Of a DNA stretch of 28,597 nt, positions 15,938-22,292 are shown piece after piece; position 1 is the first letter of the stretch, and each line of letters opens with the position of its first letter. The DNA lies in IMG/VR virus record IMGVR_UViG_3300031227_000298, positions 1 to 28,597 of that record. The stretch is one strand, 5' to 3'. The translations under genes and the position numbers were made by a program. This stretch comes from a virus. The notes below the pieces were generated by a model. It was not told the DNA's origin and searched no databases. It worked only from the letters and a program-made list of their open reading frames with translations.

Positions 15938-15959
15938 GCATTAAAATAAAATCGTTTTC

Positions 15960-15965
15960 TAATAA
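15960..15965 (+). promoter_or_regulatory. Possible -10 of a weak leaderless promoter for the lysis cassette
   Basis: TAATAA at 15960-15965 is followed by 6 bases and ATG 15972. The -35 position holds only a weak GGCATT-like element (15937-15942), so this is a low-confidence call. Confidence 0.25.
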
Positions 15966-15971
15966 AAAAAC

Positions 15972-16172
15972 ATGAAATCACCAAAATTTAGTTTCAGCGG
16001 TACAGGTAAGTCGTTGCTTATTTCTCTTGGGCTTTCGCTTTTAACAGCACTCGCGACTTGGCTTGCAACAATCACTCAGCAATTTGATTTTGGAGCATAC
16101 GCGCCCCTCGTTGGTGCGTTGGCAATATTCGCGGTGAACGCAATTCGTAATTATATAAATGAGAAAAAATGA
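15972..16172 (+). CDS. Putative holin (two membrane segments)
   Basis: 66 residues. A basic N-terminus (MKSPKFSFSGTGKS) is followed by two hydrophobic segments, about residues 15-34 (LLISLGLSLLTALATWLATI) and 44-61 (APLVGALAIFAVNAIRNY), and a short charged C-terminus (NEKK). Size, two helices and charged tail fit small class II holins. It sits directly after the tail module and before a cysteine peptidase, the position where holin and endolysin are expected. Overlaps the next ATG (16169) by 4 bases. Holin function is inferred from topology and position only. Confidence 0.6.
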   Translation: MKSPKFSFSGTGKSLLISLGLSLLTALATWLATITQQFDFGAYAPLVGALAIFAVNAIRNYINEKK

Positions 16173-16393
16173 GAAAGTCTATTCAAAACTACCCGTATCA
16201 ATGGATTATAGGAATTATTATTACATTTATAGGTAGTTTTTTTACAGTTATTGTGTCAGGAACGAATCTTGTTCGTGACGTTCAGGAAAACACAATCGGA
16301 ATCGAGGGGAATAGAGAAGCGTTGAAGGGGATTACTGAAATTAGAGAGGGCTTAATCGCGGCTGGAATAATTAAACCAATAAACCAAAAATGA
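16169..16393 (+). CDS. Small membrane protein of the putative lysis cassette
   Basis: 74 residues. One long hydrophobic segment at about residues 12-36 (WIIGIIITFIGSFFTVIVSGT), then an amphipathic helical tail (VQENTIGIEGNREALKGITEIREGLIAAGII). It may be a second holin, an antiholin or a lysis regulator. The helical tail with 'EGNREALKGITEIREGL' resembles the periplasmic or cytoplasmic helix of small phage haemolysin-like (XhlA-type) proteins, but this is only a resemblance. Overlaps neighbours on both sides by 4 bases, so all three genes are translated together. Confidence 0.65.
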   Translation: MRKSIQNYPYQWIIGIIITFIGSFFTVIVSGTNLVRDVQENTIGIEGNREALKGITEIREGLIAAGIIKPINQK

Positions 16394-17163
16394 GGAATTA
16401 TCAATCATTATCTGATTATTTAAACGAGGTAATCAATAAAGTATTACACAAGAGGCAAGGTGGTGCTTTATATGAAGTAGTTCCAGAAGATGAAATCAAA
16501 CTAAGGGCATCGGTAAAAAAACTCGTAAAACACCCTATTCTTGATCCACACGGCGAGTTGGCTTGGGAAAATTTTCACAACCAGGATCAAGGAAGGACAC
16601 CGTGGTGTGTAGCATATACAATTGCACACGTTCTTTCGTATATGTTGACAGCAAAATATACAAAACGAATAACAATAGAGGGATATTATATTGCAGGACT
16701 CCTTTTAGAGGCAGGAATAATGACAAAGAAGGGAGCTTCTATTATGAGGTCAGTAAAATACATCACTGGATACAGTCAAAGAATAGGAATAAAAGACACA
16801 GAAAAAAATTTATATAATATAAAAGACTGTGAAGCACACGAGCGAAGGGCGACAAAAGATTTGTTATTAAAAGGATTCCCGGTAATATTTGGGGACATGA
16901 TCGGTTCTCCTATGTGTGATAGTAGATATGTTTTGCGGGACGTTCCAACTTCACGAAGTGGTCACGCATTTATGGGTGCGCCATCTAAAAAGGTAATTAC
17001 AATTGAAGATGGTACAGAATGTTTGAACGGAGAAAATTCATGGGATAATTACGGAATCCCGTACATGAACGGAAAAGGAAGAAGCGGGCAGTTCCATATT
17101 GAAGTTGAACACTTGGAAACATTATTCACTCCTTGGATATTTCTCGATGTTAGTAAGGTATGA
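16390..17163 (+). CDS. Papain-like (C1 fold) cysteine peptidase, candidate endolysin
   Basis: 257 residues, no signal peptide. The catalytic elements of the papain fold are present in order: Q67-G within NQDQGRTPWCVAYTIAH with the nucleophile C73 six residues later, the same spacing as Q19/C25 in papain; H192 in SGHAF; and N216 in ENSWDN, matching the family N-S-W motif. Helix after C73 (VAYTIAHVLSYM) also fits. The N-terminal ~60 residues may be a small pro- or binding region. No amidase, lysozyme or NlpC/P60 endolysin is seen elsewhere in the window, and this gene is third in the cassette after two membrane proteins, so it may cut peptidoglycan peptides. That role is inferred; virion maturation or host-protein cleavage are alternatives. 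Confidence 0.75.
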   Translation: MRNYQSLSDYLNEVINKVLHKRQGGALYEVVPEDEIKLRASVKKLVKHPILDPHGELAWENFHNQDQGRTPWCVAYTIAHVLSYMLTAKYTKRITIEGYYIAGLLLEAGIMTKKGASIMRSVKYITGYSQRIGIKDTEKNLYNIKDCEAHERRATKDLLLKGFPVIFGDMIGSPMCDSRYVLRDVPTSRSGHAFMGAPSKKVITIEDGTECLNGENSWDNYGIPYMNGKGRSGQFHIEVEHLETLFTPWIFLDVSKV

Positions 17164-17182
17164 AACAATTAGTAAAAAAGAT

Positions 17183-17211
17183 TTGATTTTGTTTTAGATT
17201 TGTTTTAATCT
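17183..17211 (+). promoter_or_regulatory. Putative leaderless promoter for the HTH regulator
   Basis: TTGATT (17183-17188), 17 bases, TAATCT (17206-17211), 7 bases to ATG 17219. First promoter of the early region. Confidence 0.5.
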
Positions 17212-17218
17212 TTTCGTA

Positions 17219-17443
17219 ATGAATAAATTAGATTTAAAATCGTTTATGGCGCGGGAGGAATTTGCTCATGTATCAAATCCACGAAAACTCGCAGATAAGA
17301 TCGGAAAAATTACAGGAAAGCGTCCTCGTGACGTTTCAGTCTGGGGGTGGGTTAATCGCGAAAGGAAACCAGTCAACCGGAAATGGATCAACTCATTGGC
17401 GCAAATTTTTAAGGTAGATTTTGGTGAAGAGTTTTTCTTATGA
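17219..17443 (+). CDS. Small helix-turn-helix DNA-binding protein
   Basis: 74 residues, basic. The pattern (NPRKLADKIGKITGKRPRDVSVWGWVNRERKPVNRKWINSLAQIFKVDF) reads as a Cro/XRE-type HTH: a first helix (KLADKIGKIT), a turn and a recognition-type helix (RDVSVWGWVNRERKPVNRKWI), then the usual 'L a.if.v' last helix. It opens the early region from its own leaderless promoter and overlaps the next gene by 4 bases. Probably a transcription regulator of the early genes; no integrase or divergent repressor gene is present in the window, so lysogeny control cannot be claimed. Confidence 0.65.
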   Translation: MNKLDLKSFMAREEFAHVSNPRKLADKIGKITGKRPRDVSVWGWVNRERKPVNRKWINSLAQIFKVDFGEEFFL

Positions 17444-17694
17444 TATATTCAGACATCGTTTGCACAACTGTTGAAGGAGGAAACATAAACACCTCAGTAC
17501 ATTTTGATTTTTATGGAGTTAAAAAAGAAGAAGATTTCTGGAAAAAGAAAATAACTGAATATATGGAATCCCAAAAGAATCCATCAAACATTGATATTTT
17601 CCGGTTCTTTGCGCTCAACGGATGGCGTCGTGCAGGGCGACTTTCGTTCTACAAAGAAAGTGTTGGAAAAAAGTCGAAAACCGACTTGCTTTAA
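17440..17694 (+). CDS. Unknown early protein, 84 residues
   Basis: Starts inside the HTH gene's stop (ATGA). Translation: a beta-rich beginning (MIYSDIVCTTVEGGNINTSVHFDFYGV), a charged helix (KEEDFWKKKITEYMESQ) and a basic end (NGWRRAGRLSFYKESVGKKSKTDLL). No membrane segment and one Cys. No recognised domain. Its last codons contain the -35 of the next promoter (TTGCTT at 17686). Confidence 0.7.
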   Translation: MIYSDIVCTTVEGGNINTSVHFDFYGVKKEEDFWKKKITEYMESQKNPSNIDIFRFFALNGWRRAGRLSFYKESVGKKSKTDLL

Positions 17695-17714
17695 TCTTAA
17701 ATCTGATTTAATAT
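17686..17714 (+). promoter_or_regulatory. Putative promoter with TTGCTT and TAATAT
   Basis: TTGCTT (17686-17691), 17 bases, TAATAT (17709-17714). Transcription should start about 17721, within or just before a hairpin that ends at the next start codon. Confidence 0.6.
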
Positions 17715-17718
17715 CTAG

Positions 17719-17738
17719 GGTGCTAAACAAAAAGCACC
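17719..17738 (+). promoter_or_regulatory. 5'-terminal hairpin abutting a start codon
   Basis: GGTGCT (17719-17724) pairs with AGCACC (17733-17738) around an 8-base A-rich loop; the ATG follows at once at 17739. No T-run follows, so it is not a terminator. It would sit at the extreme 5' end of the transcript. Confidence 0.5.
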
Positions 17739-17861
17739 ATGTACGAAGATTATTTATTAGAATCGGCAGGACATACTCACTTGGATGAGAGCAGACAATG
17801 CTCCCAAGCAGAGGAACGAGCTGATTTCATGATTGATAGTTTGGAGCATGGAGATTTTTAA
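17739..17861 (+). CDS. Small acidic protein of 40 residues
   Basis: ATG directly after a 6-bp hairpin, TAA at 17859-17861. The product (MYEDYLLESAGHTHLDESRQ…EERADFMIDSLEHGDF) is acidic with several His and one Cys, and no membrane segment. No family recognised. Supported by its promoter, leader hairpin and by filling a gap in a compact gene array; too short for a firm call. Confidence 0.5.
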   Translation: MYEDYLLESAGHTHLDESRQCSQAEERADFMIDSLEHGDF

Positions 17862-17872
17862 TTTTTAATTAA

Positions 17873-18049
17873 ATGTTAAAAACGGAATTATCGGATTTTA
17901 TGGAGGTATGGAGTTCACAAGGATATGTTTTCATACAGGATCAAGAACACGTTTTGAGCATGGGGAAGAAAGGAGTTGTCCTTTGTTTGGAGGAAGCAAT
18001 GAATTTAAAAAACTTTTTAAATAAAAATCTTACAGATGCCAGCCATTGA
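17873..18049 (+). CDS. Small protein of 58 residues, unknown
   Basis: ATG 17873, TGA 18047-18049. Translation MLKTELSDFMEVWSSQGYVF…HVLSMGKKGVVLCLEEAMNLKNFLNKN… : a helix, a beta hairpin and a last helix, so it looks like a compact alpha/beta domain. Eleven bases after the previous stop and overlapping the next gene by 14 bases. No recognised family. Confidence 0.5.
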   Translation: MLKTELSDFMEVWSSQGYVFIQDQEHVLSMGKKGVVLCLEEAMNLKNFLNKNLTDASH

Positions 18050-18179
18050 CGTAACCCCGATTCTTCCAAAACCTTGCATTTACTGCTCTAAAATATTAAA
18101 AACGAGTACAAGTATCAAGCGAGGGTTTGGGAGGGCGTGTGGAAAGAATCAGCAGCTAAAACTACCATTAGATGAATGA
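18036..18179 (+). CDS. Small protein of 47 residues with a CxxC zinc-knuckle-like motif
   Basis: ATG 18036, TGA 18177-18179. Contains KPCIYCSKILKT and, 23 residues after the second Cys, GRACGKNQQ, so three Cys in a CxxC…C arrangement (a possible incomplete zinc ribbon). Overlaps genes on both sides. It could be a small nucleic-acid-binding or protein-binding factor; no family recognised. Confidence 0.5.
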   Translation: MPAIDVTPILPKPCIYCSKILKTSTSIKRGFGRACGKNQQLKLPLDE

Positions 18180-18318
18180 AATAAACACCGACATCGCTTG
18201 TGAACAATGCGGACTTAGTCTTGAAGAAATTTCAGAAAACGGTGAGAACTGTTTGGTAGAAGAATTTGAACACATTATGGATTTTGGTATTTGTATAAGC
18301 TGTCAGAACGATGATTGA
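18172..18318 (+). CDS. Small zinc-ribbon-like protein of 48 residues
   Basis: ATG 18172 overlaps the upstream stop; TGA 18316-18318. Two Cys pairs in treble-clef or ribbon spacing: CEQCG near residue 10 and CISC near residue 41, with one more Cys (ENCLVEEF) between them. The rest is acidic. Looks like a small zinc ribbon of the kind common among phage early proteins. Function unknown. Confidence 0.55.
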   Translation: MNEINTDIACEQCGLSLEEISENGENCLVEEFEHIMDFGICISCQNDD

Positions 18319-18580
18319 TGATTCTATCGAGCGCGAAGTATTAACTAATCTCGGGTGGGAAAGAGTAATGATGGATAAAAAAATAGTTGATTTATTTGCT
18401 TGGGCAACAGAATTAGAAGAAAGAACCCCCGCAATACCTGCTTCTGAAAAATGCATAATACAAAAAAGAAAAACTGATTTCTTTGACGAGGAAGAAACCT
18501 TTTCAAAAAAATTCCATGAAGATCCACATTTTTTTGACCAAATAGAACCGTTTTGTAAACCTAATCCAATAAGACAATGA
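18311..18580 (+). CDS. Unknown early protein, 89 residues
   Basis: MIDDSIEREVLTNLGWERVMMDKKIVDLFAWATELEERTPAIPASEK… then a charged tail ending in KPNPIRQ. The first 40 residues are helical; the region from about 55 (RKTDFFDEEETFSKKFHEDPHFFDQI) is acidic and Phe-rich. Start 18311 overlaps the previous gene by 8 bases; stop overlaps the next ATG (18577) as ATGA. No recognised domain. Confidence 0.65.
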   Translation: MIDDSIEREVLTNLGWERVMMDKKIVDLFAWATELEERTPAIPASEKCIIQKRKTDFFDEEETFSKKFHEDPHFFDQIEPFCKPNPIRQ

Positions 18581-18990
18581 CTAAAACCCTATTATCGCTC
18601 CGCAGTAATTTCAGTTTTTTTACACGAAAACAAAAAAAACTTGATGCCATGGCAAAAATTGAAGCAAAAAAAAAGAAGGAGGACGAAAAGGTAAAAAAAG
18701 ATAAAGAGTGGAAAGCGCATCTGAAAAACAGAGAACTTATTAAAAACGAAGTAGAACAAATAAAACAAGATTCTATGGCTTCATGGCGACAAGAATTTAT
18801 TAAGGAAGAGCGGCAAAGAACTCTTGATGTCATTTACAAAAAAAATTACATAGAATTTTTGGAAAAGAGTGGTGCTTCTGAAGAAAAAATCCTATTAAAA
18901 AGTTTTTTAACAGCAGAATACGAGGGCTATCTCGGACTGTATCAGCTCGTTGATAGAATTAGAATGGATAAAATAAAGAATAAAAAATGA
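18577..18990 (+). CDS. Coiled-coil early protein, 137 residues
   Basis: The first ~70 residues after a short start are almost entirely Lys, Glu and Ala (KIEAKKKKEDEKVKKDKEWKA…), predicted as a long basic helix; the C-terminal half is a mixed helical domain (FLEKSGASEEKILLKSFLTAEYEGYLGLYQLVDRI). ATG 18577 is favoured by the ATGA overlap, but Met at 18649 is an alternative. Its gene precedes the SWIM and large coiled-coil genes with 4- and 8-base overlaps, so it likely works with them. No family recognised. Confidence 0.65.
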   Translation: MTKTLLSLRSNFSFFTRKQKKLDAMAKIEAKKKKEDEKVKKDKEWKAHLKNRELIKNEVEQIKQDSMASWRQEFIKEERQRTLDVIYKKNYIEFLEKSGASEEKILLKSFLTAEYEGYLGLYQLVDRIRMDKIKNKK

Positions 18991-19175
18991 ATAAAGAAAA
19001 ACCAATCATCAAGCGCGTTTTCTTCTCGGACACTTCCGATAAGATGTATCATGCGGCAATTTATGACACTCACGATACTTGCGACTGCCCGGGATTCCAA
19101 TTTCGGAATACTTGCAAACATATAAAAGAGTTACAAAAAAAGCTATATCACATAACCCCACAAAAAAATGGCTGA
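18987..19175 (+). CDS. Stand-alone SWIM-type zinc finger protein
   Basis: 62 residues. C32-x-C34-x8-C43-x-H45 (TCDCPGFQFRNTCKHI) matches the SWIM signature CxCx(n)CxH, normally a DNA- or protein-binding module in SWI2/SNF2 helicases and in MULE-type transposases. Here it is almost the whole protein, with only a short beta start (KRVFFSDTSDKMYHAAIYD). Lies between two coiled-coil genes, overlapping the next by 8 bases. A small DNA-binding adaptor for the recombination genes is plausible but unproven. Confidence 0.75.
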   Translation: MNKEKPIIKRVFFSDTSDKMYHAAIYDTHDTCDCPGFQFRNTCKHIKELQKKLYHITPQKNG

Positions 19176-20172
19176 TGGAAAAACGGTTTCAGTAAAAGCA
19201 CCAGTTGACTTCATGTCGCTTGTGAAATTCGACAAGACAAAAAAAGATATTTTGGACTTGGCAAAAAAGAGCAAGGATTTGAAGATTGACGGTATGGAGG
19301 ACAAAGAAGGATACAAGGCTGTGCATGAGGCGCAGATGGTATTACAGAAGATTCGAGTAAAAGGAGAAAATGATCGACTTGAATTCAGCAGGATGTTGAT
19401 TGCTACGAGAGATAAATTAAAAGAATATCACGACGATGTTTTCTCTCCGGTTATTGAGGAGGAGGCACGATTGAAAGCAATGAAGGATGAAATAGAAGCG
19501 GAGAAGCAGAAAATCAAAGCCGCGGAAGCGGACAAGGAGCGGGCGAGAATTCAGGACATGGTTTCGCGATTGACGGAAAGCGGGGCAACTTACAATCCGA
19601 TGTCGCCACAAAATAATGCAGAATATGGATACGGAGATTTAAAAATTGATATGGTTATGCTTTCAACGATGGCAGAATCCGTATTTGATTCTTTTATTGA
19701 AAATGTCGTAGAAACGAAAAAAATTGAAGATGATCGAATCGCTGCAGAAGAAGCAGAAAGCGTAGCCGCGCAGAAAAAACTTGACGATCAAGCGGCTGCA
19801 CAAGAAGCAAAACAAAAAGAACTCGACGCGAAGGAGGAAAAAATAAGAATCGCGCAGAAAGAAATTGACGATAAAAAAGTGGAGGAATTAAAACAAAAAG
19901 AAATAGCTGCAGGAATAGAAAAAGCAAAGGAAGAAATGGCGGCGCAACTTAAAAAGGAGGCAGAGGAAAAAGATGAACGTGAAGCAGAAGAAGAGAGTGC
20001 CGCAGCTTACAAAGCAGCAAAAAATAAAAAATATATCGCATGGTTGGCAAAACACCATTTGACGATAGAAGAAATAAGCGGTGCGACTCCGTTGAAATCT
20101 GAATACTGGGTCGAAGGAAAAGACGGAGTATTCACTCTGTACAAAAAAATTGATGAAATAACTATTAAATAA
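19168..20172 (+). CDS. Coiled-coil protein of the phage recombination locus (DUF1351-like)
   Basis: 334 residues. N-terminal segment (APVDFMSLVKFDKTKKDILDLAKKS…YKAVHEAQMVLQKIRVKGENDRLEFSRML) looks like the N-terminal helices of DUF1351-type phage proteins that are often encoded beside single-strand annealing proteins. Residues about 85-120 and 180-285 are long Glu/Lys/Ala-rich coiled coils. A short C-terminal domain (AKHHLTIEEISGATPLKSEYWVEGKDGVFTLYKKIDEI) closes the protein. The recombination set (annealase and exonuclease) follows about 0.6 kb downstream. Role in recombination is inferred from context; only the coiled coil is directly visible. Confidence 0.65.
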   Translation: MADGKTVSVKAPVDFMSLVKFDKTKKDILDLAKKSKDLKIDGMEDKEGYKAVHEAQMVLQKIRVKGENDRLEFSRMLIATRDKLKEYHDDVFSPVIEEEARLKAMKDEIEAEKQKIKAAEADKERARIQDMVSRLTESGATYNPMSPQNNAEYGYGDLKIDMVMLSTMAESVFDSFIENVVETKKIEDDRIAAEEAESVAAQKKLDDQAAAQEAKQKELDAKEEKIRIAQKEIDDKKVEELKQKEIAAGIEKAKEEMAAQLKKEAEEKDEREAEEESAAAYKAAKNKKYIAWLAKHHLTIEEISGATPLKSEYWVEGKDGVFTLYKKIDEITIK

Positions 20173-20173
20173 A

Positions 20174-20590
20174 ATGACAACATTACAAAAAACCGTTTAC
20201 GAGGACGACAATCAAATAGTTCTTGTCAGAAAGGATGGGGGAGGAATAAACATAACACAGATATTCTCGGCACTATCATTTAGAAACAAAAACCGTGAAA
20301 CAACGGTAACTATAGACAAGGAAACGCTCGACAGAATACACGACATATACGTCAAAAACACGGAATCAGAAGTGATTCCGATTGAGCTTCTCGGATTAAG
20401 TAGGGGTACAGAAAACGCCCTACTAAACGAGGGGATAGGGACAGTGAACGACCTCCTGAAGCATACAGTCTTTGATATAGAGTCGATTCGGAGAGTCGGA
20501 TATAAAGCAAAACGCGAAATCATTGACGTGTTGGCAGAAAGAGGACTATCCCTCAAGAAATTGTGGAGAAAAAACTTGCACAAAAGTTAA
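20174..20590 (+). CDS. RNA polymerase alpha-CTD-like protein
   Basis: 138 residues. Residues about 68-128 reproduce the alpha C-terminal domain pattern: 'IPIELLGLSRGTENALLNEG' like 'P.e.L.LS.R..N.L...', then 'IGTVNDLLKHTVFDIESIRRVGYKAKREIIDVLAERGLSL' like 'I.tv.dL...t...L..irn.G.ks..Ei...L...Gl.L', the two helix-hairpin-helix units that bind UP-element DNA and activators. The N-terminal 65 residues show no alpha-NTD assembly domain (expected about 230 residues), only a short beta/helix region. So it is a separate alpha-CTD mimic, which could redirect host polymerase. An unrelated helix-hairpin-helix DNA-binding protein is the alternative. Confidence 0.75.
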   Translation: MTTLQKTVYEDDNQIVLVRKDGGGINITQIFSALSFRNKNRETTVTIDKETLDRIHDIYVKNTESEVIPIELLGLSRGTENALLNEGIGTVNDLLKHTVFDIESIRRVGYKAKREIIDVLAERGLSLKKLWRKNLHKS

Positions 20591-20604
20591 AACTCATTTA
20601 ATAT
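20576..20604 (+). promoter_or_regulatory. Putative leaderless promoter with conserved core
   Basis: TTGCAC (20576-20581), 17 bases, TAATAT (20599-20604), 7 bases to ATG 20612. Shares the 19-base stretch from 20587 to 20605 with the promoter at 26844-26872. Confidence 0.65.
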
Positions 20605-20611
20605 TAAACCA

Positions 20612-20821
20612 ATGAAAACAGCAAAATACGCAATCGGCACAAAGTTCAAAAGAAGGAATCGCAAATATGCGAAAGTTGAAACCGTTACAGATATTTTGAC
20701 AACGAAAAACAGCGCGGGTGAAGTTGTGAAAATAAGATACGCAACAGAGCATGAATTTTGCGAGCAAATGGTTTCAAGCTCATGTCCCGGAACAACTATT
20801 GCTTTATCAGACATACTATGA
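20612..20821 (+). CDS. Small basic protein, possible beta-barrel, unknown
   Basis: 69 residues (MKTAKYAIGTKFKRRNRKYAKVETVTDILTTKNSAGEVVKIRYATEHEF…). Alternating hydrophobic strands around a basic start suggest a small beta barrel. One Cys pair (FCEQM, SSCPG). Leaderless start. The stop TGA (20819-20821) overlaps the annealase start (20818) as ATGA. No named family. Confidence 0.65.
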   Translation: MKTAKYAIGTKFKRRNRKYAKVETVTDILTTKNSAGEVVKIRYATEHEFCEQMVSSSCPGTTIALSDIL

Positions 20822-21474
20822 AAAACGACCTCCCGGTACTGGCAGACTTATACTCGCAACAAGCGATTGTAAAAAAAGAGAATGATTTAAATATACTTTT
20901 GAATCAAGAACCAAATGAAAAATGGATAAAGAATCATCCAATGGCAAGCGGAGTAAAATATATTCCGATTGAAGTTATTGAATATCTGCTGACTTCGATT
21001 TTTGTGAAGTGGAAAGTAGAGGTTCGGAAAACAGAACTCATTGCAAATTCCGTTTTAGTTACGGTTCGATTGCACTACAAAGACCCAGTATCAAACGAAT
21101 GGGAATGGCAAGACGGAATCGGAGCCAGCCCCGTTCAAACAAACAAAGGGGCGGCTGCTACTGATTTTACTCAAGTAAAAAACGATTCGATCATGAAATG
21201 CGCTCCGGCGGCAGAATCTTTTGCAATCAAGGACGCGGCAGAAAAGCTCGGTAAGTTGTTTGGGAAGGACTTAAACAGAAAGGATGCAATGACTTACGAA
21301 TCATTGAAAACAAAAAAAGTTTCTGACATAAAAGAACTTCCATGGTTGGCACCTGAATCGAATGATTGGGAAGAGGTGAAAGAAGGGCTGCGCGACACTC
21401 CGGGCAGAACCACGAAATATTATGAGACTTGGTTTAATATTTCAGAGGAAAATAAAAAGTTACTAATTTCATAA
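20818..21474 (+). CDS. Single-strand annealing protein, Rad52-like
   Basis: 218 residues from ATG 20818, which overlaps the previous stop; the longer open frame from 20758 runs inside the upstream gene. Signature elements of Rad52-superfamily phage annealases are present: a beta-rich core (KWKVEVRKTELIANSVLVTVRLHY), the glycine turn 'DGIGASPVQTNKGAAATDF' (about residues 99-117), and a conserved helical stretch 'APAAESFAIKDAAEKLGKLFGKDLNR' (129-154), which parallels the 'P.A.s.A.k.A...lG..FG..L' motif. It pairs with the exonuclease encoded 1 base downstream, forming the usual annealase-exonuclease module that recombines and concatenates phage DNA. Confidence 0.75.
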   Translation: MKNDLPVLADLYSQQAIVKKENDLNILLNQEPNEKWIKNHPMASGVKYIPIEVIEYLLTSIFVKWKVEVRKTELIANSVLVTVRLHYKDPVSNEWEWQDGIGASPVQTNKGAAATDFTQVKNDSIMKCAPAAESFAIKDAAEKLGKLFGKDLNRKDAMTYESLKTKKVSDIKELPWLAPESNDWEEVKEGLRDTPGRTTKYYETWFNISEENKKLLIS

Positions 21475-21475
21475 C

Positions 21476-22282
21476 ATGAAACAATTTAAAATCAGATGCA
21501 GTTGTCTTGGTCACATAATGAGTGAACCAAAAGGATATGGGATCACAGAGAAGCAGCTCTTGACCCTCCAAGACCTCGCTGTGAAGAAGTTAGAGAAGGG
21601 ATTGACGGATAAGCAGGAGGAAACACTTGTGGGGCTTGTGGCGAAACGTGACGCGCCTCCGATGCTATCAGAGACAGCAAAAACATATCTGCGCGATTGG
21701 TTTATTGCGGAGCGATTCGGAAGGGTTCAGGAATTTACAAACAAATTTCTTGAAAAGGGGATTGCGGTTGAGGATGAGGCGATTGAATTGTACAGTCGGG
21801 TTTCGGGCAGAAAATTCATTAAAAAGAACGAGGAAGAGCTTGAGAACGAATACTGCACTGGAACACCTGACATTATTATGGATATAGTCACGGATATAAA
21901 AAGCTCGTGGAACATTTTCACGTTTCCGATGTTTTCGGATCACGTTGAAAGCAAATTGTACTACGCACAACTTCAAGGATATATGTATTTAACGGAAAAA
22001 CAGGGCGGCGCGTTGGCATATTGCCTTGTGGATACTCCGGAGGAACTTATACTCAAAGAAATAAACAGAACGAAATGGAACGCATCGGGAACGCTCAATG
22101 AAAAAGAAGAAATGACATTATACGAACTGGCAGAAAAAAACATGAAGTTTTCGGATATTGAAGAGAAAATTCGAGTGAAAATATTTGATATCCCTCGCGA
22201 TCACGAATTCATTGCTAAAATCCCGCAGAGAGTTCAGATGTGTCGTGACTATATTAAAACGCTAGAAAAAGCTATTTCATAA
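21476..22282 (+). CDS. PD-(D/E)XK (YqaJ/lambda-exo type) exonuclease
   Basis: 268 residues. Nuclease motifs: 'EKGIAVEDEAIELY' with E99 (the 'G...E..a...y' helix), 'CTGTPDII' with D132, 'DIKSSW' with D140 and K142 (D-x-K), then 'YYAQLQGYMYLT' (about 162-172) with the Q-x-x-x-Y segment of the YqaJ family. These are the metal-binding and catalytic residues of lambda-exonuclease-like 5'-3' resection enzymes. One base after the annealase gene, so co-transcribed and likely coupled. The first 60 residues (GITEKQLLTLQDLAVKKLEKGLTDKQEE…) are an extra helical region. Confidence 0.85.
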   Translation: MKQFKIRCSCLGHIMSEPKGYGITEKQLLTLQDLAVKKLEKGLTDKQEETLVGLVAKRDAPPMLSETAKTYLRDWFIAERFGRVQEFTNKFLEKGIAVEDEAIELYSRVSGRKFIKKNEEELENEYCTGTPDIIMDIVTDIKSSWNIFTFPMFSDHVESKLYYAQLQGYMYLTEKQGGALAYCLVDTPEELILKEINRTKWNASGTLNEKEEMTLYELAEKNMKFSDIEEKIRVKIFDIPRDHEFIAKIPQRVQMCRDYIKTLEKAIS

Positions 22283-22292
22283 TTTTTATAAA

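Noticed and set aside
20758-20817. Earlier start for the annealase gene
   Set aside because: It would overlap the upstream gene by 64 bases, while ATG 20818 forms the standard ATGA overlap.
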